A stretch of DNA of 55,248 nt from DASQFQ01 sp963722815 (GTDB lineage Bacteria; Actinomycetota; Thermoleophilia; Solirubrobacterales; Solirubrobacteraceae): contig CAVROM010000017.1 of assembly GCA_963722815.1 (NCBI GenBank), positions 1-55,248 on the forward strand. The letters run 5' to 3'. Position numbers and translations under genes: made by a program. Of this stretch, positions 42,832 to 53,404 are shown one piece after another (the first letter of the stretch is position 1; the number at the start of each line of letters is the position of its first letter). Under the pieces are notes generated by a model. The model was not told the DNA's origin, did no database searches, and saw only the letters and a list, made by a program, of their open reading frames with translations.

Positions 42832-43809
42832 TCAGCGCCCCCTCTCCCGCTGGACCCGCCGGTACTCGCGGTGGTTGCGGCGCTCCGCCTCCTTGCGCCG
42901 GCGCCGCGCGCCCTCGTCGCGGCGCGACTCCGCCCACGCCTCCTCGCGCCGCAGCTGCTCCAGCGCCGCGAGGCGCTCGAGCGAGACCGCGCCGGCCACC
43001 GCGCAGCCCGGCTCGCCGGCGTGGCGGCAGTCCACGAAGCGGCAGCCGCGGGCGAGCGCCTCGACGTCCGCGAACACGCTCGTCAGGCCGCTCGCCTGCT
43101 CCCAGATGCGCGGGAGCTTGAGGCCGGGCGTGTCGATCACGACGCCGCCGCCCGCCAGCGGGACGAGCTCGCGCCACGTCGTCGTGTGGCGCCCGCGGTC
43201 GTCGGCGGCGCGGATCGGGCCGGTCGCCCGCTCGCCGCCCGAAAGCGCGTTGAGCAGCGTCGTCTTGCCGACCCCGGAGGCGCCCAGCAGCACGCCGGTG
43301 ACGCCGGGCCCGAGCAGCGCGGCGAGCGCGTCGAGGCCGGCGCCCGACACGGTCGAGACCGGCAGGACCGGCGCGACGCCGCCGATCGCCGCGCGCACCT
43401 CGGCCACGTGCGCGGCCGGGTCCGGCACGAGGTCGGCCTTGGACAGCACGACCACCGCCTCGGCCGGAGCGTCCGCGGCCAGCGTGAGCATGCGCTCGAC
43501 CCGGCCGAGGCTCAGCTCGCGGGTGAGCGAGGCCACGACGACGACGAGGTCGACGTTGGCGGCGAGGACCTGCGGCTCGCGGCCGTCGCGGGCCGCGCGC
43601 ACGAGCGCGGACGCGCGCTCGCGGACGGCGTGGACCGCGCCCGACTCGGGGTCGCACGCGACCCAGTCGCCGACCGCGGGCAGGTCGAGGGGACCGGCCG
43701 CGGCGTGGCGCAGCCGGCCGGTGATGAAGCCGGCGCGCGGGCCGGCGCCGGTGATGAGCTCGAGGCCGCCGCCGCGATGGACCGCGGCGACGCGCGCGTC
43801 ATGAGACAA
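42832..43809 (-). CDS. rsgA: Ribosome small-subunit GTPase RsgA
   Basis: A 325-residue circularly permuted GTPase that matures the 30S subunit. Residues 1-90 are the OB fold. G4 (LSKAD) comes before G1 (LLGASGVGKTTLLNALSG) and G3 (VVIDTPG), the hallmark order. The C-terminal zinc site is CRFVDCRHAGEPGC. A basic tail RRRRKEAERRNHREYRR follows. The start is TTG at 43809, seven to eight bases from AGGAG; the ATG at 43802 is in another frame. It diverges from the glycosyltransferase gene. Confidence 0.93.
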   Translation of the reverse strand: MSHDARVAAVHRGGGLELITGAGPRAGFITGRLRHAAAGPLDLPAVGDWVACDPESGAVHAVRERASALVRAARDGREPQVLAANVDLVVVVASLTRELSLGRVERMLTLAADAPAEAVVVLSKADLVPDPAAHVAEVRAAIGGVAPVLPVSTVSGAGLDALAALLGPGVTGVLLGASGVGKTTLLNALSGGERATGPIRAADDRGRHTTTWRELVPLAGGGVVIDTPGLKLPRIWEQASGLTSVFADVEALARGCRFVDCRHAGEPGCAVAGAVSLERLAALEQLRREEAWAESRRDEGARRRRKEAERRNHREYRRVQRERGR

Positions 43810-44008
43810 GGGAGGGGCTCCTGAGGACGAAGGGAACTCGGACGGTGGGCGGACCGGCGCGCGCGGGAGCGCGGCCAGTCAGGCGACCGAGTCGGCGGTG
43901 CGGGGCTGTGAGAGCGTCGTCAGCAGAGGCCTTCGATGGGAAGGTACCGGCACGCCCGAGCGGGCTCAAGGGGGTTGCCCGCACCCTTCTTCGGGCATGG
44001 TTCCGCCC

Positions 44009-45424
44009 ATGCTTGAAATGGTCGACGTCGCAGCCCACCCGCCCGAGCGCTTCGAGTCCGTGCTCGAGCCCGAGCCGTTCGAGAAGCTCGCCGCCGGCAT
44101 CGGCCGTGCGCGCGAGCTGCTGGACGGCCGCACGATCTGGAACGTCAGCTCGACCGCGAAGGGCGGCGGCGTCGTCGAGCTCCTGCTCCCGCTGATCGGC
44201 TACGCGAAGGGCGCCGGCGTCGACGCGCGCTGGGCGGTCATCGAGGGCAACCCGGGGTTCTTCACCGTCACCAAGCGGATCCACAACCAGCTCCACGGCT
44301 TCAAGGGCGACGGCGGCGCGCTCGACGACGAGGCGCGCAAGACCTACGAGGACGCGCTTGAGGCGAACGCGCGCGAGCTCGTCGACCTCGTCGACGACAA
44401 CGACATCGTCCTGCTCCACGACCCGCAGACCGCCGGGCTGATCGGCCCGCTGAAGCGCACCGGCGCGAAGGTGATCTGGCGTTGCCACATTGGGATCGAC
44501 GAGCCCGACGACGTCGCCCGCGGCGCGTGGGACTTCCTCCGCGTCGACGTCGAGCAGGCCGACGCCTACGTGTTCTCGCGCGAGGCGTTCGTGTGGGAGG
44601 GGCTCGACGACGACAAGGTCGAGATCATCGCCCCGTCGATCGACGCGTTCAACGCCAAGAACCAGGAGCTCGACGCCGGCCAGGTCCACGCGATCCTGGC
44701 CGCCGCCGGGATCGTGGACGGCGGCGACGGCGAGCCGGCCTTCAAGCGCGGCGACGGCAGCGAGGCCCGCGTCGAGAGCCAGGCCGAGCTGTTCGAGGAC
44801 TCGCGCCTGACGCCCGACGACAAGATCGTCCTGCAGGTCTCGCGTTGGGACCATCTGAAGGACCCGGAGGGCGTGATCCGCGGCTTCGCCGAGCACGCCT
44901 CGGCGCACGAGACCGGCGCCCACCTGATCTACGCCGGGCCGGCGGTCGACGACGTCTCCGACGACCCCGAGGGCGCCGCGGTGCTCGACGAGGCCAAGCA
45001 GACGCGCGAGGCCCTCGACGAGGACGCGCGCCGCAACGTCCACCTGATCTGCTTGCCGCTCGACGACGCCGAGGAGAACGCGGCGATCGTCAACGCGCTC
45101 CAGCGCGCCGCCGACGTGGTCGTCCAGAAGAGCATCGCCGAGGGCTTCGGGCTCACCGTCGCCGAGGCGATGTGGAAGGGGCGGCCGATCGTCGCCACGG
45201 CCGTCGGCGGGATCCAGGACCAGGTCATCGACGGCGAGACCGGTGTGCTGCTCGAGGATCCGGAGGACCTCGACGCCTACGGCGACGCCGTGCGGGGCCT
45301 GCTCGAGGATCCCGAGCGCGCGCAGCGCCTCGGCAAGGCGGCCAAGCTCCGCGTGCGCGACGAGTTCCTCGGCGCGCGCAGCCTGCTCGACTACCTCAGC
45401 CTGGTCGCGAAGCTCCTCGCCTAG
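44009..45424 (+). CDS. Trehalose synthase-type glycosyltransferase (TreT-like, GT4)
   Basis: A 471-residue GT-B glycosyltransferase. The N-terminal domain has IWNVSSTAKGGGVVELLLPL, the glycine-rich acceptor loop, and DIVLLHDPQTAGLI. The C-terminal nucleotide-sugar domain has VLQVSRWDHLKDPEGVI and the GT4 Glu motif KSIAEGFGLTVAEAMWKGRPIVATAVGG. These match trehalose glycosyltransferring synthase (TreT), which joins ADP- or UDP-glucose and glucose. The start is set at the ATG at 44009, and alternatives lie at 43997 and 43898. The ribosome-binding site is weak. Trehalose is a compatible solute, and pgm upstream makes its precursor. Confidence 0.82.
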   Translation: MLEMVDVAAHPPERFESVLEPEPFEKLAAGIGRARELLDGRTIWNVSSTAKGGGVVELLLPLIGYAKGAGVDARWAVIEGNPGFFTVTKRIHNQLHGFKGDGGALDDEARKTYEDALEANARELVDLVDDNDIVLLHDPQTAGLIGPLKRTGAKVIWRCHIGIDEPDDVARGAWDFLRVDVEQADAYVFSREAFVWEGLDDDKVEIIAPSIDAFNAKNQELDAGQVHAILAAAGIVDGGDGEPAFKRGDGSEARVESQAELFEDSRLTPDDKIVLQVSRWDHLKDPEGVIRGFAEHASAHETGAHLIYAGPAVDDVSDDPEGAAVLDEAKQTREALDEDARRNVHLICLPLDDAEENAAIVNALQRAADVVVQKSIAEGFGLTVAEAMWKGRPIVATAVGGIQDQVIDGETGVLLEDPEDLDAYGDAVRGLLEDPERAQRLGKAAKLRVRDEFLGARSLLDYLSLVAKLLA

Positions 45425-45536
45425 CCCGCCGCTCGGCGAGCCGCCACCCGGCGAGAAGCACGACCCAGTCGGCCACGCCTGCGGCCAGATGCCCCAGCGG
45501 GCCACAGACCAGCCATCCGGCGAAGCGCGACCTCAC
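45396..45536 (-). CDS. 46-residue membrane protein coupled to ctaG
   Basis: Not a shadow: the GTG at 45534-45536 overlaps the TGA of ctaG (GTGA), a classic translational coupling. The peptide, RSRFAGWLVCGPLGHLAAGV followed by ADWVVLLAGWRLAERRARRG, contains one hydrophobic segment of about 20 residues with a basic C-terminal tail. It ends at 45396, overlapping the convergent glycosyltransferase gene by 29 bases. A GPLGH-W-type signature suggests a conserved small accessory of the CtaG or oxidase region, but no family name is known to me. Confidence 0.55.
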   Translation of the reverse strand: MRSRFAGWLVCGPLGHLAAGVADWVVLLAGWRLAERRARRGASRPG

Positions 45537-46417
45537 GGCCCGGGCTCCAGCCGCCGCCGCAGCTCGGCCCCGCGGCCGGCGCTGACCGCGCGGGTCGCGC
45601 GCTTCTCGCTCAGCTCGACGCCCCGCGAGGCGGCCAGCTCGAGCAGTTCCTGGCGCTCCTCGGCCTCGCGCGCGGTGCGTATGAACAGCCAGCCGAACAG
45701 CGCGATCGTCAGCACGCTCTCCTCGATCATCATCACCGCGCCGGCGGCGCTCTGGTCCGACGCGGCGGAGATCCCGTGGCCCCCCTTGTAGAAGGGGTAA
45801 AGGACGACGGTGTCCCACAGCAGCACGTTGGCCAGGACGGAGCCGGTCAGGCGCACGCCGACGATGTACACGAGCTTGGCGAAGTTGCCGAACCACTCGG
45901 GCTTCGGCAGCGGCCCGAACAGCGGCATCCACAGCAGGATCCCGAACACGAAGAAGCACGCGTGCTCGATCGCGTGGACGGCATCGTGGCGCAGGGCCGC
46001 CTGGTAGGCGAACGGGGTGTGCCAGAGGTAGAGGTCGAGCGCCCACAGCGAGCCGGCGACCACGGGGTGCGCGAGCACCCGCAGGCGGTCGAACAGCTTG
46101 ATGCGGAGGATCGGCGCGATCAGCGGGCCGGTCAGCCCGAGCACGATCGCGAGCGCGGCGAGGTCGGCGAGCAGCAGGTGCTGGGCCATGTGCGCGACCA
46201 GCAGCTCGTCGGCGAGTTCGTCGACCGGCGGGCTCAGCGCGACGACGAACAGCAGCAGCCCGGCTCCGAAGCACCAGATCCGCCAGGCCGGCACCGGATG
46301 GCCCCGACGCGCCAGCGTGCCCGCCCGCGTCGCGTAGGCGGCGGCGTAGCAGAGCGCGACCAGCGGGAGCGAGATCTCCTGCAGTGGGCCCACGGCAGCC
46401 TCGGGAAAGCGCAGCAC
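45533..46417 (-). CDS. ctaG: Cytochrome c oxidase assembly protein CtaG (caa3_CtaG family)
   Basis: A 294-residue membrane protein with about seven helices. The diagnostic features are DELLVAHMAQHLLLADLAA (helix with paired His), LDLYLWHTPFAYQAAL, IEHACFFVFGILLWMPLFG and the loop VLYPFYKGGHGISAASDQSAAGAVMMIEES with copper-binding-type Met and His residues. It functions in assembly of the CuB or CuA centres of haem-copper oxidases. It diverges from tig across only 28 bases. Its TGA overlaps a 46-residue membrane gene. Confidence 0.92.
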   Translation of the reverse strand: MLRFPEAAVGPLQEISLPLVALCYAAAYATRAGTLARRGHPVPAWRIWCFGAGLLLFVVALSPPVDELADELLVAHMAQHLLLADLAALAIVLGLTGPLIAPILRIKLFDRLRVLAHPVVAGSLWALDLYLWHTPFAYQAALRHDAVHAIEHACFFVFGILLWMPLFGPLPKPEWFGNFAKLVYIVGVRLTGSVLANVLLWDTVVLYPFYKGGHGISAASDQSAAGAVMMIEESVLTIALFGWLFIRTAREAEERQELLELAASRGVELSEKRATRAVSAGRGAELRRRLEPGP

Positions 46418-46444
46418 GGAGCCACGGTATCGTCAGGGCCCTCC

Positions 46445-47803
46445 ATGGCCACCCCCGTCTCCACCACGGTCACCGAGCTGCCCGAGTCGCGCGTCCGCGT
46501 CCAGGCCGAGGTGCCCGCCACCGAGGTCGAGAAGCGCGTCGCCGTCGCCGCCCGCGCGCTCGGCCGCAACCTGCGCATCCCCGGCTTCCGCAAGGGCAAG
46601 GTCCCGCCGCCCGTGATCATCCAGCGCGTCGGGCGCGAGGCCGTGCTCGACGAGGCCGTCCGCGAGTCGATCGCCGGCTGGTACTCGGCCGCCATCGACG
46701 CCGCCAACGTCGTGCCGGTCGGGGAGCCCAACCTCGACCTCGAGGACCTCCCCGCCGAGGGCGAGCCGCTGCGCTTCTCGATCGAGATCGGCGTCCGCCC
46801 GACCGCCACGCTCGGCGAGTACGCCGGGCTCGAGGTCGGCCGCCGCGACCCCGAGGTCGCCGACGAGGCGATCGACGGCGAGATCGAGCAGCTGCGCGAC
46901 CGCATGGCCAAGCTCGAGACCGTCGAGCGCCCCGCCGAGACCGGCGACTTCGTGGTGATGGACTTCCTCGGCAGCGTCGACGGCGTGCCGTTCGGCGGCG
47001 GCGAGGGCCGCGACCAGATGGTCGAGCTCGGCTCCGGCCGCCTCGTCCCCGGCTTCGAGGACCAGCTCAGCGGCGCCTCCGCCGGCGAGGACAAGACGGT
47101 CACGATCGAGTTCCCCGACGACTACGGCGCGCCCGACCTCGCCGGCAAGCAGGCCGCGTTCGCGGTCACGGTCAAGGAGGTCAAGGCCAAGGAGCTGCCC
47201 GAGCTCGACGAGGACTTCGCCGCCGAGGCCGGCTTCGACACGCTCGACGAGCTGCGCGAGGACATCCGGGAGCGCCTCGCCGAGGCGCAGGAGCGCGAGA
47301 TCGAGGGCGAGTTCCGCGAGGCCGCGCTCGACGCCGCCGTCGCCGCCGCGACCGTCGAGGTGCCCGAGCCGCTGATCGAGGCGCGCGCCAAGGAGATGTG
47401 GGACGAGATGGCCCACACGCTCGCGCACCAGGGCATCTCGCGCGAGGCCTTCCTGCAGTACGCGAACAAGACCGAGGAAGAGCTGACGGCCGAGAACCGC
47501 GAGCCCGCCGAGCGCGACCTGCGGCGCGAGGCCGTGCTGGCCGCCGTCGTTGAGGCCGAGGGCATCGAGGCGAGCGACGACGACGTCATGGAGTCGCTCG
47601 AGCGCGCCGCCGCCGCCGAGGGCGGCTCGCCCAAGAAGCTGCTGGAGCGCCTGCGCTCCTCGGGTCGCCTGGACGCGCTGAAGGCGGACATCGCCCAGCG
47701 CAAGGCGATCGAGCACATTGCCGATTCCGCCAAGCCCGCGAAGAGCGAGCAGAGCACCTCCGAGCGAGCCGCTGCCAGCGGTATCTGGACGCCCGGAAGC
47801 TAG
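46445..47803 (+). CDS. tig: Trigger factor
   Basis: A 452-residue ribosome-associated chaperone and prolyl isomerase. The N-terminal ribosome-binding motif is NLRIPGFRKGKVPPPVI at about residues 40-56 (canonical GFRxGxxP). The FKBP-type domain spans about 150-240 (DFVVMDFLGSVDGVPFGGGEG ... LVPGFEDQLSGASAGEDKTV). The C-terminal helical arms span 250-430. No frameshift is seen. It heads the tig-clpP-clpX block, a common synteny in bacteria. Confidence 0.95.
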   Translation: MATPVSTTVTELPESRVRVQAEVPATEVEKRVAVAARALGRNLRIPGFRKGKVPPPVIIQRVGREAVLDEAVRESIAGWYSAAIDAANVVPVGEPNLDLEDLPAEGEPLRFSIEIGVRPTATLGEYAGLEVGRRDPEVADEAIDGEIEQLRDRMAKLETVERPAETGDFVVMDFLGSVDGVPFGGGEGRDQMVELGSGRLVPGFEDQLSGASAGEDKTVTIEFPDDYGAPDLAGKQAAFAVTVKEVKAKELPELDEDFAAEAGFDTLDELREDIRERLAEAQEREIEGEFREAALDAAVAAATVEVPEPLIEARAKEMWDEMAHTLAHQGISREAFLQYANKTEEELTAENREPAERDLRREAVLAAVVEAEGIEASDDDVMESLERAAAAEGGSPKKLLERLRSSGRLDALKADIAQRKAIEHIADSAKPAKSEQSTSERAAASGIWTPGS

Positions 47804-47848
47804 GCTAAGCAGGAATCGCCCGAGACAAGCGAAACCGAAGCGAGGACT

Positions 47849-48433
47849 GTGAGCCCACTCGTTCCAATGGTCGTAGAGCAGACGTCACGCGGTGAGCGTG
47901 CGTTCGACATCTACTCCCGTCTGCTCAACGAGCGGATCATCTTCCTCGGCACGCCTGTCGACGACCAGATCGCGAACCTGATCGTCGCCCAGCTGCTGCA
48001 CCTCGAGTCCGAGGATCCCGACAAGGACATCTCGCTCTACGTCAACTCGCCGGGCGGCTCCGTGTACGCGGGCCTCGCGATCTACGACACGATGCAGTTC
48101 ATCAAGCCTGACGTGTCGACGATCTGCGTCGGTATCGCCATGTCGATGGGCGCACTCCTCCTGGCCGGCGGCGCGAAGGGCAAGCGGATGGCGCTGCCGA
48201 ACGCGAAGATCCTGATCCACCAGGTCTCCTCCGGCTTCTCGGGCCAGGCGACGGACATCGAGATCCACGCCCGCGAGGTCATCGAGCTTCGCCGGCGCCT
48301 CGACGAGATCATCGCCGACCACACCGGCCAGGACCTCGAGAAGGTCAAGTCGGACACCGAGCGGGACTATTTCCTGAGCTCGGAAGAAGCCAAGGAGTAC
48401 GGGATCATCGACCGGGTGATCTCCGAGCACTAA
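47849..48433 (+). CDS. clpP: ATP-dependent Clp protease proteolytic subunit
   Basis: A 194-residue serine protease. The catalytic triad is Ser99 (GIAMSMGALLL), His124 (ILIHQVSSGF) and Asp173 (SDTERDYFLS). The oxyanion region SPGGSVYAGLAIYDTM is present. The start is GTG at 47849 with a GAGGAC ribosome-binding site. The N-terminus up to residue 14 is the processed/axial part. Only one clpP is visible here; many actinobacteria carry a second copy elsewhere. It precedes clpX by 40 bases. Confidence 0.96.
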   Translation: MSPLVPMVVEQTSRGERAFDIYSRLLNERIIFLGTPVDDQIANLIVAQLLHLESEDPDKDISLYVNSPGGSVYAGLAIYDTMQFIKPDVSTICVGIAMSMGALLLAGGAKGKRMALPNAKILIHQVSSGFSGQATDIEIHAREVIELRRRLDEIIADHTGQDLEKVKSDTERDYFLSSEEAKEYGIIDRVISEH

Positions 48434-48473
48434 GCTCGGGGAGCGCTGCGGCCGAAAGGGGAGAGGAAGCGAA

Positions 48474-49751
<1,278 letters not shown>

Positions 49752-49755
49752 CCCC

Positions 49756-49794
49756 CGCTAGGCACCAAGGTGCCTGGCTTGGCGCCTAGCCGGC
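49756..49794 (+). terminator. Terminator-like nested hairpins after clpX
   Basis: GCTAGGCACC (49757-49766) pairs with GGTGCCTGGC (49769-49778) across one G-T wobble. The same GCTAGGC can alternatively pair with GCCTAGC at 49784-49790. The structure lies five bases past the clpX stop and just before the promoter of the next gene. The alternative pairing makes it a possible attenuator, but termination after clpX is the simplest reading. Confidence 0.6.
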
Positions 49795-49833
49795 CGATTA
49801 TTGCTCGGCGCCTCGCGCGCCGATGTAGGGAAG

Positions 49834-51531
49834 ATGAACTCGGGAGTGCGTCGCCTGGCGGACCTCCGGCGCGAGGCGTCGGCCGCTGCGCGTGAGCTGC
49901 AGGGCGGCGAGGAGACGCTCGACGCGCGCGAGCTGCGGATCCTGCTCGGCGTGTCCTCGGCGGTCGCCTCGGCGTCGTCGCTCGAGGCGCTGCTCGACCT
50001 CGCCGCCGACCAGGCGCTGCCGGCGCTCGCCGCCCACTCGGTCTCGGTCTCGCGCTGGGAGTCGGGTGCGGAGATCCTCCGCACGCTGGTCAACGCGGGC
50101 CACCTGGCGCCGGGCGAGGCCCGCCACCCCGAGGACGAGATCTACCGGCTCTCCGGCGACGATCCCCTGAAGCGGCTGCTGCTCGAGGGCGGCTCGTACG
50201 TGGGCCTGGTCGACGACCCGAGCCTGCACCCGCTGGAGCGCTCGCTGCTCGAGCGGCTCGGCGTGCGCTCCTGTGTCGGCGCGCCGATCATGCTCGGCGA
50301 CGCGGCGTGGGGCGAGCTGTGGGCGACGCGCCCCGCCGACCAGCCCGACTTCGGCCGGCGCGACGAGCGGCTGCTCAGCGCGATCGCGGCCCAGGTGGCG
50401 GCGGGGATCGCCCGCGCCGAGCTGTACGGCCGGATGACCACGCTCGCGTTCGAGGACGGCCTGACCGGGCTCGCGAACCGGCACGCGCTCGTCGAGCGCC
50501 TGGACCTGGCGCTCGAGCGGGGCGCCGAGGTCGCGCTGATGCTGTGCGACGTCGACAACCTCAAGGCGCTCAACCAGGGGCGCGGCCACCACGGCGGCGA
50601 CTGGGCGCTGAAGGCCGTGGCGGGCGCGCTGCGGATGGCGGCCGAGGGGTTGCCCGACGCGCTCGTGTGCCGCAACGCGGGCGACGAGTTCGCGGTGCTC
50701 GCCCCCGGCGCGGACGCCGAGACCGTGCGGCCGCTGATCGAGCGCGCGATGGAGCGCCTGGCCGCGCACCGGCCGCCGGTGCGCCTCTCGTGCGGGATCG
50801 TCTCGTCGCGGATCGGGTTGCGGACCTCCTCCGAGCTTCTGTGTGCCGCCGACGCCGCGATGTACGCCGCCAAGCGCACCGGCCGCGGGCGGGTCGTGAC
50901 CGCCGAGCCGGACCCGCAGGGCCTCACGCGCTCCTCCGGCCGCCCGGGCGCGCGCCGCGCTCGCCGCGACGGGCTCGACGTCGACAGCGCCGCGCTCCTC
51001 GCCCAGGGCCTGCGGCTGCTCGACGGGCCGTTGCGGGCGGCGCCGCCGCTGGAGCGCCTCGAGGGCCTCGCGACCTCGGTGGGCGCGACGCTGCGCGCCG
51101 CGGCCGCCGCGATCTCGCTGTGCACGCACGGCGGGGCCTACATCGAGACGCTGTTCCAGCTCGACCTCCGCTCCGGCCACTCGTCGGGCGTCCGCCAGGG
51201 CGTCGACGGCGCCCGCTACGCGCTCGACGAGTACCCGCGCACGGCCGAGCTGCTGGCCGGCGGCGGGTCGCTGCACGTATACGCGGGCGACGGCGGCGCC
51301 GACGCCGCCGAGCGCGCCCTGCTGGGCGAGCTGGGGATGGCCGACGTCCTGCTCGCCGCCGCCGCCGACGGCCGCGGCTCCTGGCTGCTCGAGATGTACG
51401 GCGACGCCCAGTCGGCCGACCTGTCGCTCGTCGACGGCGCGCTGCGGCTGCTGTGCGATCACGCGGTGCGCCCGGCGAGCGGTCTGCGCACGGAGCGCCG
51501 CGCGACGGCGAGCCTGCGCGCCGTCCAGTAA
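49834..51531 (+). CDS. GAF-GGDEF diguanylate cyclase-like protein
   Basis: A 565-residue cytoplasmic sensor. The GAF domain covers about residues 30-195 (LLGVSSAVASASSLEALLDLAADQALPAL ... GVRSCVGAPIMLGDAAWGELWATR). A GGDEF domain covers 205-360 (EDGLTGLANRHALVERLDLAL, CDVDNLKALN, RNAGDEFAVLAPG). The site reads AGDEF and the metal Asp is kept, so cyclase activity is plausible. The last 200 residues form another GAF-like region. A promoter-like TTGCTC-N17-TGTAGG (49801-49829) ends four bases before the ATG at 49834, suggesting a leaderless start; a TTG at 49801 would be too early. Confidence 0.85.
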   Translation: MNSGVRRLADLRREASAAARELQGGEETLDARELRILLGVSSAVASASSLEALLDLAADQALPALAAHSVSVSRWESGAEILRTLVNAGHLAPGEARHPEDEIYRLSGDDPLKRLLLEGGSYVGLVDDPSLHPLERSLLERLGVRSCVGAPIMLGDAAWGELWATRPADQPDFGRRDERLLSAIAAQVAAGIARAELYGRMTTLAFEDGLTGLANRHALVERLDLALERGAEVALMLCDVDNLKALNQGRGHHGGDWALKAVAGALRMAAEGLPDALVCRNAGDEFAVLAPGADAETVRPLIERAMERLAAHRPPVRLSCGIVSSRIGLRTSSELLCAADAAMYAAKRTGRGRVVTAEPDPQGLTRSSGRPGARRARRDGLDVDSAALLAQGLRLLDGPLRAAPPLERLEGLATSVGATLRAAAAAISLCTHGGAYIETLFQLDLRSGHSSGVRQGVDGARYALDEYPRTAELLAGGGSLHVYAGDGGADAAERALLGELGMADVLLAAAADGRGSWLLEMYGDAQSADLSLVDGALRLLCDHAVRPASGLRTERRATASLRAVQ

Positions 51532-51571
51532 CCGGCGCCTTCCGCGGCGCTTCGCGCGATCCTTCGCGGCC

Positions 51572-53311
51572 GTGAAGCCCGCGCTGCTCGCTGCCGCCCT
51601 GTCCTCTGCTCGCGGCTCCTGCGGCCGCTGTGCCGATCCCGGAGGGGCCGGCGGCCGGCTCGCTGCCGGTGTTCTCCGGCCACCCGCCGCGCAGCACCCC
51701 GTCGCGGTGCCGGATCCGCCGCGGCATCCGTTCATGGCGCCGAACGGGCGCTCGAACCTGCACGTCGACGGATACCAGTCCGACGTCCACCAGGGCCCCG
51801 GGCCGCTGGGGAAGGGGATGGAGCGGCGGTCGACGTTCCTCGAGGGCGTCTGCGCGTCGGTCACGTTCGACTCGCGCGGGCGGATCGAGACCGTGTGCGT
51901 GGGCGTCGAGGGGCCGAAGCTGCTGCTGCTCGATCCGCGCACGCTGGAGACGCTCGCCGCCCTGCCGCTGCCGCCGCGGCAGCCGGGCGGCGGCAACCTC
52001 TTCACCGACTTCGCCGGCGGCGGCTACTTCTACCTCGACAACCGCGACCGCGCGGTGATCCCGACCACGTTGCGGCACGTCTACGTGGTGCGGCAGACCG
52101 GGAGGGCGGCTTCGCGATCGAGCGCGACTACGACCTCTCGGGCGTCGTGCTTCCCGGCGACAAGATCATCTCGGCGCTGCCGGACTGGAGCGGGCGGCTG
52201 TGGTTCGCCTCGACCGGCGGCGTGGTCGGGACCGTCGACCCGAAGAGCGGCGCGGTCCGCTCGCGGCCGCTGGGGGAGAAGATCGCCAACTCGTTCGCGG
52301 TCGAGGACACCGGCGCGGTCTACATCGTCAGCGACGCCGCGCTGTACCGGCTCACGGCGGGCGCGGGCGGGCTGCCGGTCACGGTGTGGCGCAGGCCCTA
52401 CGCGAACTCGGGCGTGCAGAAGCCGGGGCAGTCGAGCGCCGGCTCGGGCACCACGCCGACGCTGATGGGCGCCGGCCTCGTCGCGATCACCGACAACGCC
52501 GACCCGATGAACGTGCTCGTCTACCGGCGCGGCTCGGGGACGCTGATCTGCCGCCAGCCGGTCTTCGCGAAGGGCGCGAGCGCCACCGACCAGTCGCTGA
52601 TCGGCACCGGCCGCTCGCTCGTGGTCGAGAACAACTACGGCTACTCCGGCCCGCCCGCGACCAGGGCGGCAAGACGACCTCGCCGGGGCTCGAGCGCGTC
52701 GACCTCGACGCCGGCGGCGGCTGCCACACGGCCTGGCGCTCGGCGGAGCGCGCGCCGTCGGTGGTGCCGAAGCTGTCGGCCCGCAACGGGCTCGTCTACA
52801 CCTACACGAAGGACCCGCGGCCGACGCACGCCGACGCCTGGTACCTGACCGCGCTGGACTTCGCCTCCGGCGCGACCGTCTACAAGCGCCTCGGCGGCGA
52901 GGGGCTCGGCTTCAACAACAACTACGCGCCGGTCACGCTCGGGCCGACGGGACGGCCTACGTGGGGACGCTCGGCGGCCTGGTGGCGCTGCGCGACAAGA
53001 CGCCGCCGGCGGGAGCCCAGCCTCGGCGGGAGGCAAGCAGGCGAAGCTGCGGACGGATGCGGCTGCACGTGCGGCGGCTGGGGCGCAAGCGCGCGCGGGT
53101 GTGGCTGATGGGCGCCGGGACGCGGCAGGTACGGCGCGTCGACTTCATGCGTGGCAAGCAGCGGCTGGCGCGCGACCGGCGGCGCCCGTTCGTCCGCACC
53201 GTGCGCGTGGGGCCGAAGCGGGTGCGGCTGAAGGCGCGGATCGTGTTGCAGGACGGGCGGCGGGTGGTTCGGTCGAAGCGCGTGCGGCGGGCTCGTCGAA
53301 CTGCGCATTGA
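51572..53311 (+). CDS. Secreted beta-propeller (PQQ/YVTN-like) protein, apparent frameshifts
   Basis: Joined across frames this is an exported protein of about 575 residues. A GTG start leads into a signal-like stretch (KPALLAAALSSA). It is followed by PIPEGPAAGSLPVFSGHPPRSTP and blade-like repeats: GPKLLLLDPRTLETLAALPLP, GRLWFASTGGVVGTVDPKSGAV, GAVYIVSDAALYRLTAG, AWYLTALDFASGATVYKRL and TAYVGTLGGLVALRDKTPP. This is a six- to eight-bladed propeller with a basic C-terminal beta domain of about 100 residues. Breaks lie near 51615, 51693, 52105, 52656 and 52948, mostly single C/G losses. It probably binds ligand or cell-wall glycan; no enzymatic residues are evident. Confidence 0.72.
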
Positions 53312-53335
53312 CGGGTTGACGAGCCGCGCGGCGAA

Positions 53336-53389
53336 CCGAGTTTCTGCACTATCGAACCGGTTTCGGGCGGTTAGGTCGCAGAAACTCGG
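53336..53389. repeat. Hairpin element with perfect 12-bp arms in a convergent gap
   Basis: CCGAGTTTCTGC (53336-53347) and GCAGAAACTCGG (53378-53389) are perfect inverted copies enclosing 30 bases. An inner AACCG / CGGTT pair (53355-53359 and 53368-53372) makes a two-tier stem. It lies between the end of the propeller gene and the end of the SCP2-hydrolase gene. The architecture (outer perfect stem, asymmetric internal loop, inner stem) resembles the tandem units at 42.7 kb, although the sequence differs. A bidirectional terminator is likely. Confidence 0.7.
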
Positions 53390-53404
53390 CGCCCGGACCT
53401 TCCT

